This document shows positions 1-8,634 of a DNA stretch of 32,519 nucleotides, piece after piece. Each line of letters opens with the position of its first letter. Within the stretch, counting starts at the first letter, position 1. The notes under the pieces are model-generated. The model was not told where the DNA came from. It was given only the letters and a program-made list of their open reading frames with translations, and ran no database searches. Origin of the DNA: Candidatus Delongbacteria bacterium (lineage in GTDB: Bacteria > JAGOEH01); contig JAGOEH010000013.1 in NCBI GenBank assembly GCA_017997825.1, positions 1 to 32,519 on the forward strand. Reading direction: 5' to 3'. The translations under genes and the position numbers were made by a program.

Positions 1-599
1 AGATCGAACTCTGCGGGCATGCCACCTTAGCTTCCGCCGCCGTCATCTGGCGGGAAAATCTCGAAAATCCTCACCATCCGATTATATTTGATACCCGAAA
101 CGGAGTATTTACTGTTTTTCAGACTCCGCCCCTGATTCACCTCAAATTTCCTTTGATGCCCCCCACCCCGGTTGCTTGTCCAGGCGAATTGATGGATTGT
201 ATCGGATTGATTCCCGATGATCTGGCCTATACCGGAAAAAATCAGTCAGATTGGTTGATCGAACTCCAAAACCCCCATCGATTATCCATGCTTCAACCGG
301 ATTTCCAACGACTCGAAAACCTTCTGACCGGAGGAATCATAATCACCTCCCCTGATCCTTCCGGTGTTTATGATTTCATCTCCCGCTATTTTGATCCCGC
401 CGAAGGAATCAATGAGGATCCGGTCACCGGATCGGCTCATTGCTGCTTAGGCCCCTATTGGCAATCCCGCCTCGATAAAAATTCACTCCTTGCTTGCCAA
501 ATCTCGGAACGCGGAGGAGTTCTCCATCTGACTCTCTTTTCCGACCATATCGATATCGCAGGACAGGTGGCCTTTTTTATGGAGGGTAGGATTCTGTAG
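1..599 (+). CDS. PhzF-family isomerase/epimerase-like protein, 3' part
   Basis: The 5' end lies outside the window; the open frame runs from base 3 to the TAG at 597-599, about 198 residues. Two family signatures are visible: LCGHATLA near the start of the visible part and EDPVTGSAH near the C terminus, the two conserved blocks of the PhzF/YddE fold (two similar halves around an active-site cleft). PhzF enzymes are isomerases acting on varied small substrates, and most members outside phenazine loci have no known substrate. No phenazine genes are visible, so a phenazine role should not be assumed. The internal ATG at 153 is not the start because conserved family sequence continues upstream in the same frame. 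The catalytic Glu of characterised PhzF would lie upstream of the window and cannot be checked. Confidence 0.9.
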   Translation, partial: IELCGHATLASAAVIWRENLENPHHPIIFDTRNGVFTVFQTPPLIHLKFPLMPPTPVACPGELMDCIGLIPDDLAYTGKNQSDWLIELQNPHRLSMLQPDFQRLENLLTGGIIITSPDPSGVYDFISRYFDPAEGINEDPVTGSAHCCLGPYWQSRLDKNSLLACQISERGGVLHLTLFSDHIDIAGQVAFFMEGRIL

Positions 600-757
600 T
601 ATTCTTGTTTCAGGTTATGTAGAATCTGGATACCATCAACTCTTAGCATTGCACCTTCTGAAAATCGATTAAAAACAGTTCAACCGATACCCGAACCTGA
701 TTCATTGATTAAAGACATCGATAAAACTATATTTTTATCATTGTATTAAATTATTTA

Positions 758-786
758 TTGACTTTTATACATATTTATTTTATCAT
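758..786 (+). promoter_or_regulatory. Sigma-70-like promoter for the NAGPA-domain gene
   Basis: TTGACT at 758-763 and TATCAT at 781-786 are separated by exactly 17 bases in a strongly AT-rich stretch. The predicted transcription start near 793 gives a leader of about 90 nt. The rest of the 600-881 spacer shows no clear terminator, RNA gene or other ORF. Confidence 0.6.
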
Positions 787-881
787 CGTAGGATCTACTA
801 TTTCTTTTCAATGTACTCCATTAGCTGATCAACGTCATGAAGTGATTGAATGATTAACTCCAGGAAAGGAAGTCCCCAAAA

Positions 882-3365
882 ATGAAAAGAATAATGATTA
901 CATTAGGATTTTTGTATTGTAGTCTGTCGGCACAAACCTTTCAATATGATACCCTTTCCAATTTCAATGCGGTGGCTGGAGTCAATTATTATAAAATAAA
1001 AGAATCGAAAAACCCATGGAACATTTTTGTTTTGAAAATTGATTTGAGAAGCGAAAACATCAGGATCGAGACGGCCAAAGGACAGGATCGGGTAGTAGCC
1101 CAGGAGAATCCATTAGCTATTTCCCGGCGTAAAACTTACTCCAATCACCGGGTTGTGGCGGCTACCAATGCCGATTTTTATGATGCCACTCAGGGAACTC
1201 TGACCACCAATCTGTGTAACGGTGAAGTGGTCAAAAGCTATGAAACCCGAAATTCCGCTTATTTCAGCGGCATTGGACTCGATATCAATAAAAAACCTAT
1301 CATGGGACGCATTTTTATTAAACCCAAATTGATTCTATCCGATACTACCGTCACCATTCACTTTTTTAATAAAACTCGCAATCTGAATCAAATGATTTGC
1401 TACAATCATTATTTTGGAACGGTGGTACCCCCGGATACCCTGATTGGAACCGAGATCGAGATCGAAGCGCTCTCTCCCTGGTTGGCCAATGACACTATTC
1501 CCTGCATGGTAAAAGCCAAGTATTCCAATACTAATGGACGGGCTACGATACCCACCCGGAACTATATTCTCACGGCGACCGGTAATTCCAAACCTCATCT
1601 GGATCGTCTTTCAGTGGGAGATACGGTTCGGGTACTGGTCGCGACGACACCGGGAATTCCACATCTGGATCAGATTACGGGTGGATACCCCCGAATTATC
1701 ATTGACGGCCAATACTATGAAGCTCCCAACGCTCCATCCATGCTGGAAACCAGGAATCCCAGAACCGCAGTCGGTCTTTCCCGAGACAGCCTCTATTTGT
1801 TTATCATTGTGGTCGATGGACGGAGTACGGCCAGTGCGGGGATGACCCGTAAAGAACTGGCCGATTTCATGATCGGCAAATTGGATATTTGGCAGGGCAC
1901 CATGCTGGATGGTGGCGGTTCGGCGTGTATGGTAGTCAATGATACGGTCCGCAATATCCCCAGTGATGGATCGTTGAGAGCGGTCGCCAACTGCCTGACG
2001 GTCGTCTCCTCCACCGAACCGACTCAGATTTTGTCGGCAATCCAGTTTGATAAATCCGAATTGATTCTGTTCCGAGGCACACAATCCAACCTCAATCTGA
2101 TCGGTTACGATACCCACGGATACCGAATGGGTATCGATCAATCCAAGCTAAAGTTCTCCTGTGATTCCGCATTGGGACGATTTGATTCAACCACCTTTAC
2201 CGCCGGTCCACGATCGGCCCAAGGGTATATCTATGCCGATTATGAAGGAATCCGTGACTCCATCTTGGTGCGTGTTATTGTTATCAATCAGGTTACCCTG
2301 ACCTCGCGATTCATCGTCACCGATACGGTTCGATCCGTCAGCCTGAAATACAATTCATGGGATGAATGCCATACCCTGCGAAAACTCCCGGCCTCCGACT
2401 ACCGATGGAGCCTGTCCGATTCCTCCATCGGCAGTATTGATTCATTGGGTGTATTCAAGGGTAAAAAACCAGGGCGAACCGATATTATCATCCAAATTGA
2501 TCAAGCCGCCGACACCATTGAGGCAGAAGTCGCCCTGATTCAAGGAACATCAATCCTATCCCCGATGAATGATACCACCGGTTGGACCATTACTTCCGAT
2601 AAGGTCGATTATGTCAGAATTTATCCGGCCATTGATCCTGCAACCGGTCAGGGGAATGTCCTGGCCATCGATTACCGAATGAAAGCTATCGCCTATATCG
2701 TTCAGAGCATTGCCCTGTATTGTGATATCCCGGTCGATGGCGTTCCAGACAGTATCAGCCTGGTGGCATGGTCGGATGGTTACAAGCACCGTTTGAGCTA
2801 CTATTATTCCGACGAAAACGGGGAACTGTTCCGTAACACTATCAGTGCCAGTCAGTTAATAATTAAGTCAAACTGGGAAGCCTATCCTCTACCGTTTAGC
2901 AGTTCCACGGCTGTTGCTGGAGGTCTATTCAATTATCCCGTCACCTTCAAGTATCTCCAAATTCAGCTTGGATATTCCGGAAAAATACCCGATTCCACCT
3001 ATCAGGGAACCATCTATCTTAAGGATTTGAAGGTTTCCTATCCGGGCACTCCGGTAGAAATCGAAAGAGTCAATACTCTTCCGTCTGCCACGTATCAATT
3101 GTTTACCAACTACCCCAATCCCTTTAATATGAATACTCAAATCAAATACTCCATTCCTGAATACAGTAGAGTTCGATTGAGTATCTATAACTTTCTAGGA
3201 GAAAAAGTCGACGACCTGGTTGATCACCCGCAGTCTCCCGGAACCTATATCTATAATTATGATGCTTCCGGTTTGGCATCGGGGATTTATTTTTATCAGT
3301 TGAACGCTGCCACTGACCGGGGAAATGGTGCTAATTATACCCGTAAAATGGTTTTAATGAAATAA
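882..3365 (+). CDS. Secreted phosphodiester glycosidase (NAGPA)-like protein with T9SS-type sorting domain
   Basis: 827 residues. A signal peptide covers about residues 1-18 (cleavage likely after LSAQ). Residues ~30-370 match the phosphodiester glycosidase / NAGPA (DUF2233) fold: NADFYD near residue 103, a GGYPRIIIDG block, NPRTAVGLS, VVDGR and MLDGGGSACM near residue 341. Family members remove sugars linked through phosphodiesters; here the target could be phosphodiester-linked glycans or teichoic-acid-like polymers, which is inference. Residues ~375-560 look like bacterial Ig-like repeats, followed by a beta-rich region. Residues ~748-827 form a T9SS type A-like sorting domain with the NYPNPFN motif, GEKV and SGIYFYQL, ending in basic TRKMVLMK. 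The start is fixed by AGGAAAGGA about 10 nt upstream and the signal peptide. The gene is monocistronic and convergent, 15 bp from the next gene. Confidence 0.85.
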   Translation: MKRIMITLGFLYCSLSAQTFQYDTLSNFNAVAGVNYYKIKESKNPWNIFVLKIDLRSENIRIETAKGQDRVVAQENPLAISRRKTYSNHRVVAATNADFYDATQGTLTTNLCNGEVVKSYETRNSAYFSGIGLDINKKPIMGRIFIKPKLILSDTTVTIHFFNKTRNLNQMICYNHYFGTVVPPDTLIGTEIEIEALSPWLANDTIPCMVKAKYSNTNGRATIPTRNYILTATGNSKPHLDRLSVGDTVRVLVATTPGIPHLDQITGGYPRIIIDGQYYEAPNAPSMLETRNPRTAVGLSRDSLYLFIIVVDGRSTASAGMTRKELADFMIGKLDIWQGTMLDGGGSACMVVNDTVRNIPSDGSLRAVANCLTVVSSTEPTQILSAIQFDKSELILFRGTQSNLNLIGYDTHGYRMGIDQSKLKFSCDSALGRFDSTTFTAGPRSAQGYIYADYEGIRDSILVRVIVINQVTLTSRFIVTDTVRSVSLKYNSWDECHTLRKLPASDYRWSLSDSSIGSIDSLGVFKGKKPGRTDIIIQIDQAADTIEAEVALIQGTSILSPMNDTTGWTITSDKVDYVRIYPAIDPATGQGNVLAIDYRMKAIAYIVQSIALYCDIPVDGVPDSISLVAWSDGYKHRLSYYYSDENGELFRNTISASQLIIKSNWEAYPLPFSSSTAVAGGLFNYPVTFKYLQIQLGYSGKIPDSTYQGTIYLKDLKVSYPGTPVEIERVNTLPSATYQLFTNYPNPFNMNTQIKYSIPEYSRVRLSIYNFLGEKVDDLVDHPQSPGTYIYNYDASGLASGIYFYQLNAATDRGNGANYTRKMVLMK

Positions 3366-3380
3366 GGAGCTGGAATTGTA

Positions 3381-5348
3381 TCATTCTCTCTTTCGGATCA
3401 GTTTTCCTTTCCGAAGCGTCGATCCCAGTTTGAAATAGTAAACATAAACCCCGCTGCCGAGCTTATCCAGTACGGTAGCGGGAATTTCTATCTGGTTCAG
3501 GGCATCATCTCCCTGATCTTCATAAACAATCCGGCCGTCGAGGGTATAGATCTGCAAATGATAGCCTTCGGTTTCCGGATACTCATAAGCCTTGTAAAAT
3601 CCCCAATTCAGCTTGTTATTGAATGGGTTGGGCCATGGACCAATCTGTTTTTCCGATAAAGGGGAGAGCCGAATCGTCAATACCGAATCCTGAAGCTGGG
3701 CCGCCACCATATCAACCATTTCTTCAATCGCATAGCCCTGAGCTTCCAACTTCAAATTCAGGTTTTGATCCAAATAGGTGTCCATAATCGGGAGTGAAAA
3801 AGCTCCGGTCGAACTGGACTGGGTTAATCCGATCACCTGCCCGCTATTGGGATGATAAGCCTTGACATGAACCTGGTCTAAGGGCTCTCCTTTTCGATTG
3901 GTAATCTGTCCCTCGATGAATCCGATATTGCATAGGGTGGAGTCGAATGCCAGGGTGAAACTACTGCTGATGATCGAAGTGGAAGGATTGACCAGCCCGA
4001 TGATGATTTGCCGGTATAAGCTCAGATTGGGAAAAATAGCGGGTTCCTGACTACTCAAGCCTGGATTGAAAAACAGGGTGTGATGGGTTCCGTCATAGCG
4101 TACCCCCTTGATGAAACCGGTACAACCGGCATCATAACTCAGCCGCAGTCCGCCGTTTCGGGTCGGAAGATAGGTATAGTATTTAGCGGCCAAGGGATTG
4201 ATGGTGATCGGCATACTCGGCGATGAGGACCATGCGCTAACCGTCAGTTCAGGATAAGCGGCCGCTTCACTGAAAAATGAATCCGCAACCGTCTGGGTCC
4301 CGGTAAAGGTATTCCAATAGGCAAACTGGAGAAAATTGGAAACGAATCCGCCGGGTAATACCTGATCGAAACAGACGTGGGGGACCCGACCGGGAGTGGC
4401 ATAATCCTCCCATAACTGACGGATAATATCCGGTGAATAGGATTCGGCCATATAGAAAGCCAGTAGGGCTTTGGAATACTCCACCCATCCGTTATAGGCC
4501 GTCAATGAACTGTTGCTGTTTTTAAAATAGGTATCCAGATACTGGTAATAATCATTCAGACTATCATAGATTACATCCTCCATCCATACGGCTGAGATTT
4601 CATACCAGTAAATATTCGAGCTGGATACTCCCGGATCCCAACGGTAATTGACCTGCAACGCGTGGAAAAATTCATGAGCGGCTGTAATTCTGACGGCGTC
4701 CAGGCCCTTGGTCAGAAAAATATTCTCTTGAAAATCATTATCGATGGTAATGAAAGGCGTGCAGCGGGTACAGCTCGATTCATCCCAGTCGGTATAGCCA
4801 TATCCCTGGAGACTTTTGATGTAGATATCGAATTGTACCCCATCAATGGTATCTTCCTTGTATTTCTTAAGATTCATGGTTTCAATTTCAACCTGATAGA
4901 CATGATCAAAAATGACCGCCGTCTCTTCGATATAATCCGGGATCTGGTTCTGATTGGCATCGATAGAATCGACGGCATCGGTCCCGACTTTGGCATAATG
5001 AATCAGAAAATGCTGGGAAGGAGAAAGATAGGTGTAGGGCAATCCCCCCGGACGGGTTCCCAATGTAGACCGCATCAGGCTTTGATAGGGTTCTTCCACC
5101 TCATTCAGCCGGCTTTTCAGTTCCGCAATCTGGCCGAACCGGCAGCGTGGAACCGGTGTGCCCTCCGATTTCATATTTTCCGGCAATTGATCCGGAGTAA
5201 AAATATCAAGGTAGGTATAGTACAAATACTGGCCGGCCGAGAGTTTTCCCTGCTGACGAGCCGTTTCTATCTTCTGTATATCAGCCTGAATGACGGCTTG
5301 AAGAACTAAAATCAATAGGATCAATCGGGCCGTAGTTCTGATTATCAT
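3381..5348 (-). CDS. Secreted MXAN_6640-like putative zinc metalloprotease, copy A
   Basis: 655 residues. The N-terminal hydrophobic segment (residues ~7-22) is a signal peptide. A DxNxxxxPDY motif near residue 130 resembles a calcium-binding element. HEFFH at residues 225-229 is a HExxH zinc site, and YWYEIS with E250 about 20 residues on could supply the third ligand, as in gluzincins. The MXAN_6640 family is known only as putative metalloproteases; the substrate is unknown. Residues ~475-565 form a CarboxypepD_reg-like beta domain. The C terminus (~570-655) is a T9SS-type sorting domain with WPNPFN and a basic tail. AAGGAG lies 5 nt before the ATG. It is a tandem paralogue of the 5502-7466 gene. 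A promoter in the intervening 153 bp implies separate transcription. Confidence 0.85.
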   Translation of the reverse strand: MIIRTTARLILLILVLQAVIQADIQKIETARQQGKLSAGQYLYYTYLDIFTPDQLPENMKSEGTPVPRCRFGQIAELKSRLNEVEEPYQSLMRSTLGTRPGGLPYTYLSPSQHFLIHYAKVGTDAVDSIDANQNQIPDYIEETAVIFDHVYQVEIETMNLKKYKEDTIDGVQFDIYIKSLQGYGYTDWDESSCTRCTPFITIDNDFQENIFLTKGLDAVRITAAHEFFHALQVNYRWDPGVSSSNIYWYEISAVWMEDVIYDSLNDYYQYLDTYFKNSNSSLTAYNGWVEYSKALLAFYMAESYSPDIIRQLWEDYATPGRVPHVCFDQVLPGGFVSNFLQFAYWNTFTGTQTVADSFFSEAAAYPELTVSAWSSSPSMPITINPLAAKYYTYLPTRNGGLRLSYDAGCTGFIKGVRYDGTHHTLFFNPGLSSQEPAIFPNLSLYRQIIIGLVNPSTSIISSSFTLAFDSTLCNIGFIEGQITNRKGEPLDQVHVKAYHPNSGQVIGLTQSSSTGAFSLPIMDTYLDQNLNLKLEAQGYAIEEMVDMVAAQLQDSVLTIRLSPLSEKQIGPWPNPFNNKLNWGFYKAYEYPETEGYHLQIYTLDGRIVYEDQGDDALNQIEIPATVLDKLGSGVYVYYFKLGSTLRKGKLIRKRE

Positions 5349-5444
5349 GTATTCTCCTTCATAATATTCTACTCGGTTATCAAGTCAATTCTGAATCGGC
5401 CGGCTTCCCTTCATCGGACAATGACGGAAAGTTCCTGCACCTCG

Positions 5445-5473
5445 ATAATATCATTTTATCCCGAAAAAGTCAA
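5445..5473 (-). promoter_or_regulatory. Promoter for metalloprotease copy A
   Basis: On the minus strand TTGACT (5473-5468), 17 bases, then TATTAT (5450-5445). The predicted start near 5438 gives a 90-nt leader. A second, poorer match (TTGACT-N16-TATTAT, 5388-5361) lies so close to the gene that its transcript would start within the ribosome binding site, so this distal one is preferred. Confidence 0.6.
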
Positions 5474-5501
5474 TCGATAATTCAGTTGCGGTTCCCATTC
5501 C

Positions 5502-7466
5502 CTAATCGGAATCTGTTTTGATGATCTTTCCCCGGCGAGATAACGGCCCCAGCTTCAGATAAAAGAGATAGACCCCGCTACTCAGTGGCTCAAGATACCG
5601 AGACGGGATTTCGATCCGGTTAAACGCGGCTTCGCCTGTGTCTTGATAAATAATCTGTCCGTCCAGGGTATATAGCTGAACCTGATAGGATTCGACTTCA
5701 GGATTCTGGTAAGCCTCAAAATAGCCGAATGACAACTGATTCTGAAACGGATTGGGCCAGGCTCCAATTTGACGATTCGACAACGGATTTAATAGGATGG
5801 TCAATAAGGAATCCAGCCATTCCTCAGCTCTAAAATCTTTCCATTCCATAATTTCATACCCGGCCATTTCCACCCGCAGGTTCAGATTTTGATGGATTAG
5901 ACTATCCGGGATCGGTAAAGAAAAGCTTCCGGCTGATCCGGATTGGGTCATTACCATCACTCGATGATCTGAAGATCGATGGAGTTCAATGGCGGCCTGT
6001 TCGATTCCTTTTCCGGATCGATCGGTCACCCGGCCATTGATCAGGGCTACATCATACAGGCTGGAATCAAATTCCAGCCTAACCTGACGGTTGATACTTT
6101 GGCTGGTGGGATTGACCAGAGCAATGATCAGATGACGATACAAGCTGAGATTCGGAAAAAGAACGGAACCGGATGAGGAATTAAAAAAATGAGTATGATG
6201 GGAGCCGTTATACTGGATGCCTTTAATAAACCCGTCGCAAAGAGGATCATTATGGAGACGGATACCCCCATTCCCTTCCGGAATATAATGGTAATACTGG
6301 ATGGCCAATGGCTGGATGGTTATATCCCGAATTCCGGCCCCTCCCCAATCGGGAATCGTCAATTCCGGATAATGCGATCCCTCGCTGAAAAATGAATCCG
6401 CTACGGCCTGTGTCCCGGTAAAGGTATTCCAATAGGCAAACCGAATAAAATTTGTGGCGAATCCCTCAGGCAACACATGATCGAATGATTGATGCGGCTG
6501 ATAACCGGGATTGCTATAATCCTCCCATAATTGCCGGATGATATCCGGCGAATAGGATTCGGCCATGTAAAAGGTCCAGGGTACCTTAGAATATTCACTG
6601 TATCCGTCGAATGTCGTCAATGAGCTATTGGTGTTGGCATAATAGGTTTTCAGATACGATAAATAATCATTGACGCTATCCTCAATCACATCCTCCATCC
6701 AGGTGGAAGAAATTTCATACCAGTATATATTGGAGCTGGATACTCCCGGATCCCAGCGATAATTCAGCTGTAGAGCATGAAAAAATTCATGAGCGGCGGT
6801 CACTCTTACCGCTTCAAGTCCATGGGTAGTATAAGAACTTTCAATATAATCATTATCAATGGTAATAAAGGGGGTACACGTTATACAGGTGTTTTCATCC
6901 CAGGCACATCCCCCATAATCCCCCCCTAAATTCTGAATATAGACGTCCAGTTGAAACCCGTCAATATTATCTTCTTTATAATGGCGATATCCCAGACTGT
7001 CGATCTCGATCCGATAGACCCGATCAAAAATCCGGCCGACCTGATCCACATAGTCGGGAATTCCATTCGCATCGCTATCACGGGTATCCACGGCATGATA
7101 CCCGGTGGTAGTATAATGAATCATGAAATGCCCGGAAGGGGAAATGAAGGTATTCGGCAAACCACTCGGACGGGAGCTTAGAACGGATCGTATTCGGCTG
7201 CGGTAGGGTTCTGCCACCTCATCCAGCCGGTTTTTCAATTCCCCGATCAGCCCGAAACGGGAACGGCGGGCGGTTGTCGGCGGTGTCCGATAACACTCCG
7301 GCAGCTCCTCCGGGGCATAAAGGTCCAGAAAAGTATAATACAAATACTGACTGACCGATAATGCCCCTTTTTGATGATCGGATCGGATGGCGGTTTGATC
7401 CCCTGCCATCCGGATCCAGTCCGCAAACAGCACTATAATGATAATGGTTAATAATTTGAGGTTCAA
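5502..7466 (-). CDS. Secreted MXAN_6640-like putative zinc metalloprotease, copy B
   Basis: 654 residues from a TTG start at 7466-7464. This start is chosen because AAGGAG lies 6 nt upstream, the next residues (NLKLLTIIIIVLFADW) form a signal peptide, and the length then matches the 655-residue paralogue; the frame stays open upstream to 7565 only by overlapping the previous gene. Architecture mirrors copy A: DxDxNGIPDY motif, HEFFH zinc motif with a YWYEIS block about 20 residues later, a CarboxypepD_reg-like beta domain, and a C-terminal T9SS-like domain with WPNPFQN ending in a basic stretch. The motif is degenerate compared with the NYPNPFN of the 882-3365 protein. It lies 37 bp downstream of the glycosyltransferase gene with no clear promoter between, so it is probably the last gene of the flippase operon. 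The substrate is unknown. Confidence 0.82.
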   Translation of the reverse strand: MNLKLLTIIIIVLFADWIRMAGDQTAIRSDHQKGALSVSQYLYYTFLDLYAPEELPECYRTPPTTARRSRFGLIGELKNRLDEVAEPYRSRIRSVLSSRPSGLPNTFISPSGHFMIHYTTTGYHAVDTRDSDANGIPDYVDQVGRIFDRVYRIEIDSLGYRHYKEDNIDGFQLDVYIQNLGGDYGGCAWDENTCITCTPFITIDNDYIESSYTTHGLEAVRVTAAHEFFHALQLNYRWDPGVSSSNIYWYEISSTWMEDVIEDSVNDYLSYLKTYYANTNSSLTTFDGYSEYSKVPWTFYMAESYSPDIIRQLWEDYSNPGYQPHQSFDHVLPEGFATNFIRFAYWNTFTGTQAVADSFFSEGSHYPELTIPDWGGAGIRDITIQPLAIQYYHYIPEGNGGIRLHNDPLCDGFIKGIQYNGSHHTHFFNSSSGSVLFPNLSLYRHLIIALVNPTSQSINRQVRLEFDSSLYDVALINGRVTDRSGKGIEQAAIELHRSSDHRVMVMTQSGSAGSFSLPIPDSLIHQNLNLRVEMAGYEIMEWKDFRAEEWLDSLLTILLNPLSNRQIGAWPNPFQNQLSFGYFEAYQNPEVESYQVQLYTLDGQIIYQDTGEAAFNRIEIPSRYLEPLSSGVYLFYLKLGPLSRRGKIIKTDSD

Positions 7467-7503
7467 TCGGTTCTCCTTGGCTTTCCGGCACGTATCCCGA
7501 TTC

Positions 7504-8634
7504 TTACCGGCATGAATCCGGGAATCGCATAATCTCACAATATAGGTTAAAATACTTGGCGGCAATAGACGGCCATGAAAAATAACGCCGGATCACTTCC
7601 ATCCGGGATGTATCAGACGTGGATTCGGATTCTGAATCCATCATCCGCCTGATTTTCCCAGTAATCGCCGTAGACGGACAGGGCAGGCTATAGGTCAGGG
7701 GCAAAATCTGTTTGAGCCAGAATGGGGTTTGAGGTCCGACCTCAGCCAGGATCGGCCGACGGCCGGCCAATACCGTCTGCAAAACCATACTGCGGGGGGT
7801 AATCCCCCCCTGATAAGGCAGAATGACTCCACGGCTGCCTTGAAGAATTTTAAGGATTGTATCATTGTCCAAGCCATGATAAAACAGAATCTGCTTTTTT
7901 ATCCCCAGCCGTTCAATCTGGTGATCCAATTGCTGCAATAATCGTGTTTCCTGATTACCGTAACAAATCACCCAATAATCATCAGCCGATTTCAGAGCGG
8001 CCCAGGCCTCAATAATCAGATCCAGCCGCTTGCCGCTGTGAATATTACCGAAAAAAACCGCATATCGCTCCGGCATGGCCGGAATGATTGGATTTCCGCT
8101 GGATATTGGCGTCATCCCACCGATCGGAATGACCCGTACCTTGGAATGATAGCGCTTCAACCATTCCGATTCCTGTCGATTGGTGCTGATCAATCGATCC
8201 GAAATCAAAATCAATAAAAATAACCGCAAAAAATACCCGGAAAAACGAATTCTTCGCCGCCATGATGTCATGAGATAGGGCAGAATCTCATGGATGGTGG
8301 TCACGATCCGAATATCATGAAACCGTAATCGAATAATGAGCAAACTGAGTATCAAACGATACCCGGAAAATACCGCGGTCGGATACTGCAGCTGAATAAT
8401 CCGTATTGGACGGGTTTTGAGGCAATTCCACAATCTCTTCAGATGCCCCGATCGACCGACCGGATAATGAATCACCTGACTTACATTCCGATATGATCCA
8501 TCAGGTATATATAATACCAGCTCCAGCTCGTTTTTTAAATGTTCTGTCAGATTATAACCGGTATCCCCAATTCCACAATGGATCGGAGGATAAGCACCTG
8601 GAATGAATAAAACACTTATTCTATTGAATTCCAT
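7504..8634 (-). CDS. GT4-like glycosyltransferase
   Basis: 376 residues, GT-B type. The N terminus has the PPIHCGIGDTGYNL-type donor/acceptor lobe start; the C-terminal lobe begins near YAVFFGNIHSGKRLDLIIEAW, the usual GT4 linker signature, followed by ILPYQGGITPRSM, where family members hold the sugar-nucleotide. There is no signal peptide, so it is probably a cytoplasmic or membrane-associated enzyme building a lipid-linked glycan. The ATG overlaps the end of the flippase gene by 19 bp, indicating translational coupling. With the flippase it looks like part of a small surface-polysaccharide operon. Sugar donor and acceptor cannot be told from sequence. Confidence 0.85.
   Translation of the reverse strand: MEFNRISVLFIPGAYPPIHCGIGDTGYNLTEHLKNELELVLYIPDGSYRNVSQVIHYPVGRSGHLKRLWNCLKTRPIRIIQLQYPTAVFSGYRLILSLLIIRLRFHDIRIVTTIHEILPYLMTSWRRRIRFSGYFLRLFLLILISDRLISTNRQESEWLKRYHSKVRVIPIGGMTPISSGNPIIPAMPERYAVFFGNIHSGKRLDLIIEAWAALKSADDYWVICYGNQETRLLQQLDHQIERLGIKKQILFYHGLDNDTILKILQGSRGVILPYQGGITPRSMVLQTVLAGRRPILAEVGPQTPFWLKQILPLTYSLPCPSTAITGKIRRMMDSESESTSDTSRMEVIRRYFSWPSIAAKYFNLYCEIMRFPDSCR

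Noticed and set aside
1-599. Phenazine biosynthesis
   Set aside because: Only a PhzF-fold protein is present; this fold is widespread with other roles and no other phenazine gene is seen.
1611-2141. 176-residue minus-strand open frame in the NAGPA gene
   Set aside because: Antisense shadow of the catalytic domain; no promoter or ribosome site and no recognisable motif.
4662-5309. 215-residue plus-strand open frame inside metalloprotease copy A
   Set aside because: It lies wholly antisense to a well-supported gene with a signal peptide and HExxH motif, and the translation shows no domain or ribosome site.
5361-5388. Second promoter-like match (TTGACT-N16-TATTAT) right before metalloprotease A
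   Set aside because: Its predicted transcript start would cut the AAGGAG ribosome site; the 17-spaced match at 5445-5473 is a better candidate.
7467-7565. N-terminal extension of metalloprotease B to the start at 7565
   Set aside because: It would overlap the upstream glycosyltransferase gene and place the signal peptide 35 residues inside; the TTG at 7466 has AAGGAG at ideal spacing.
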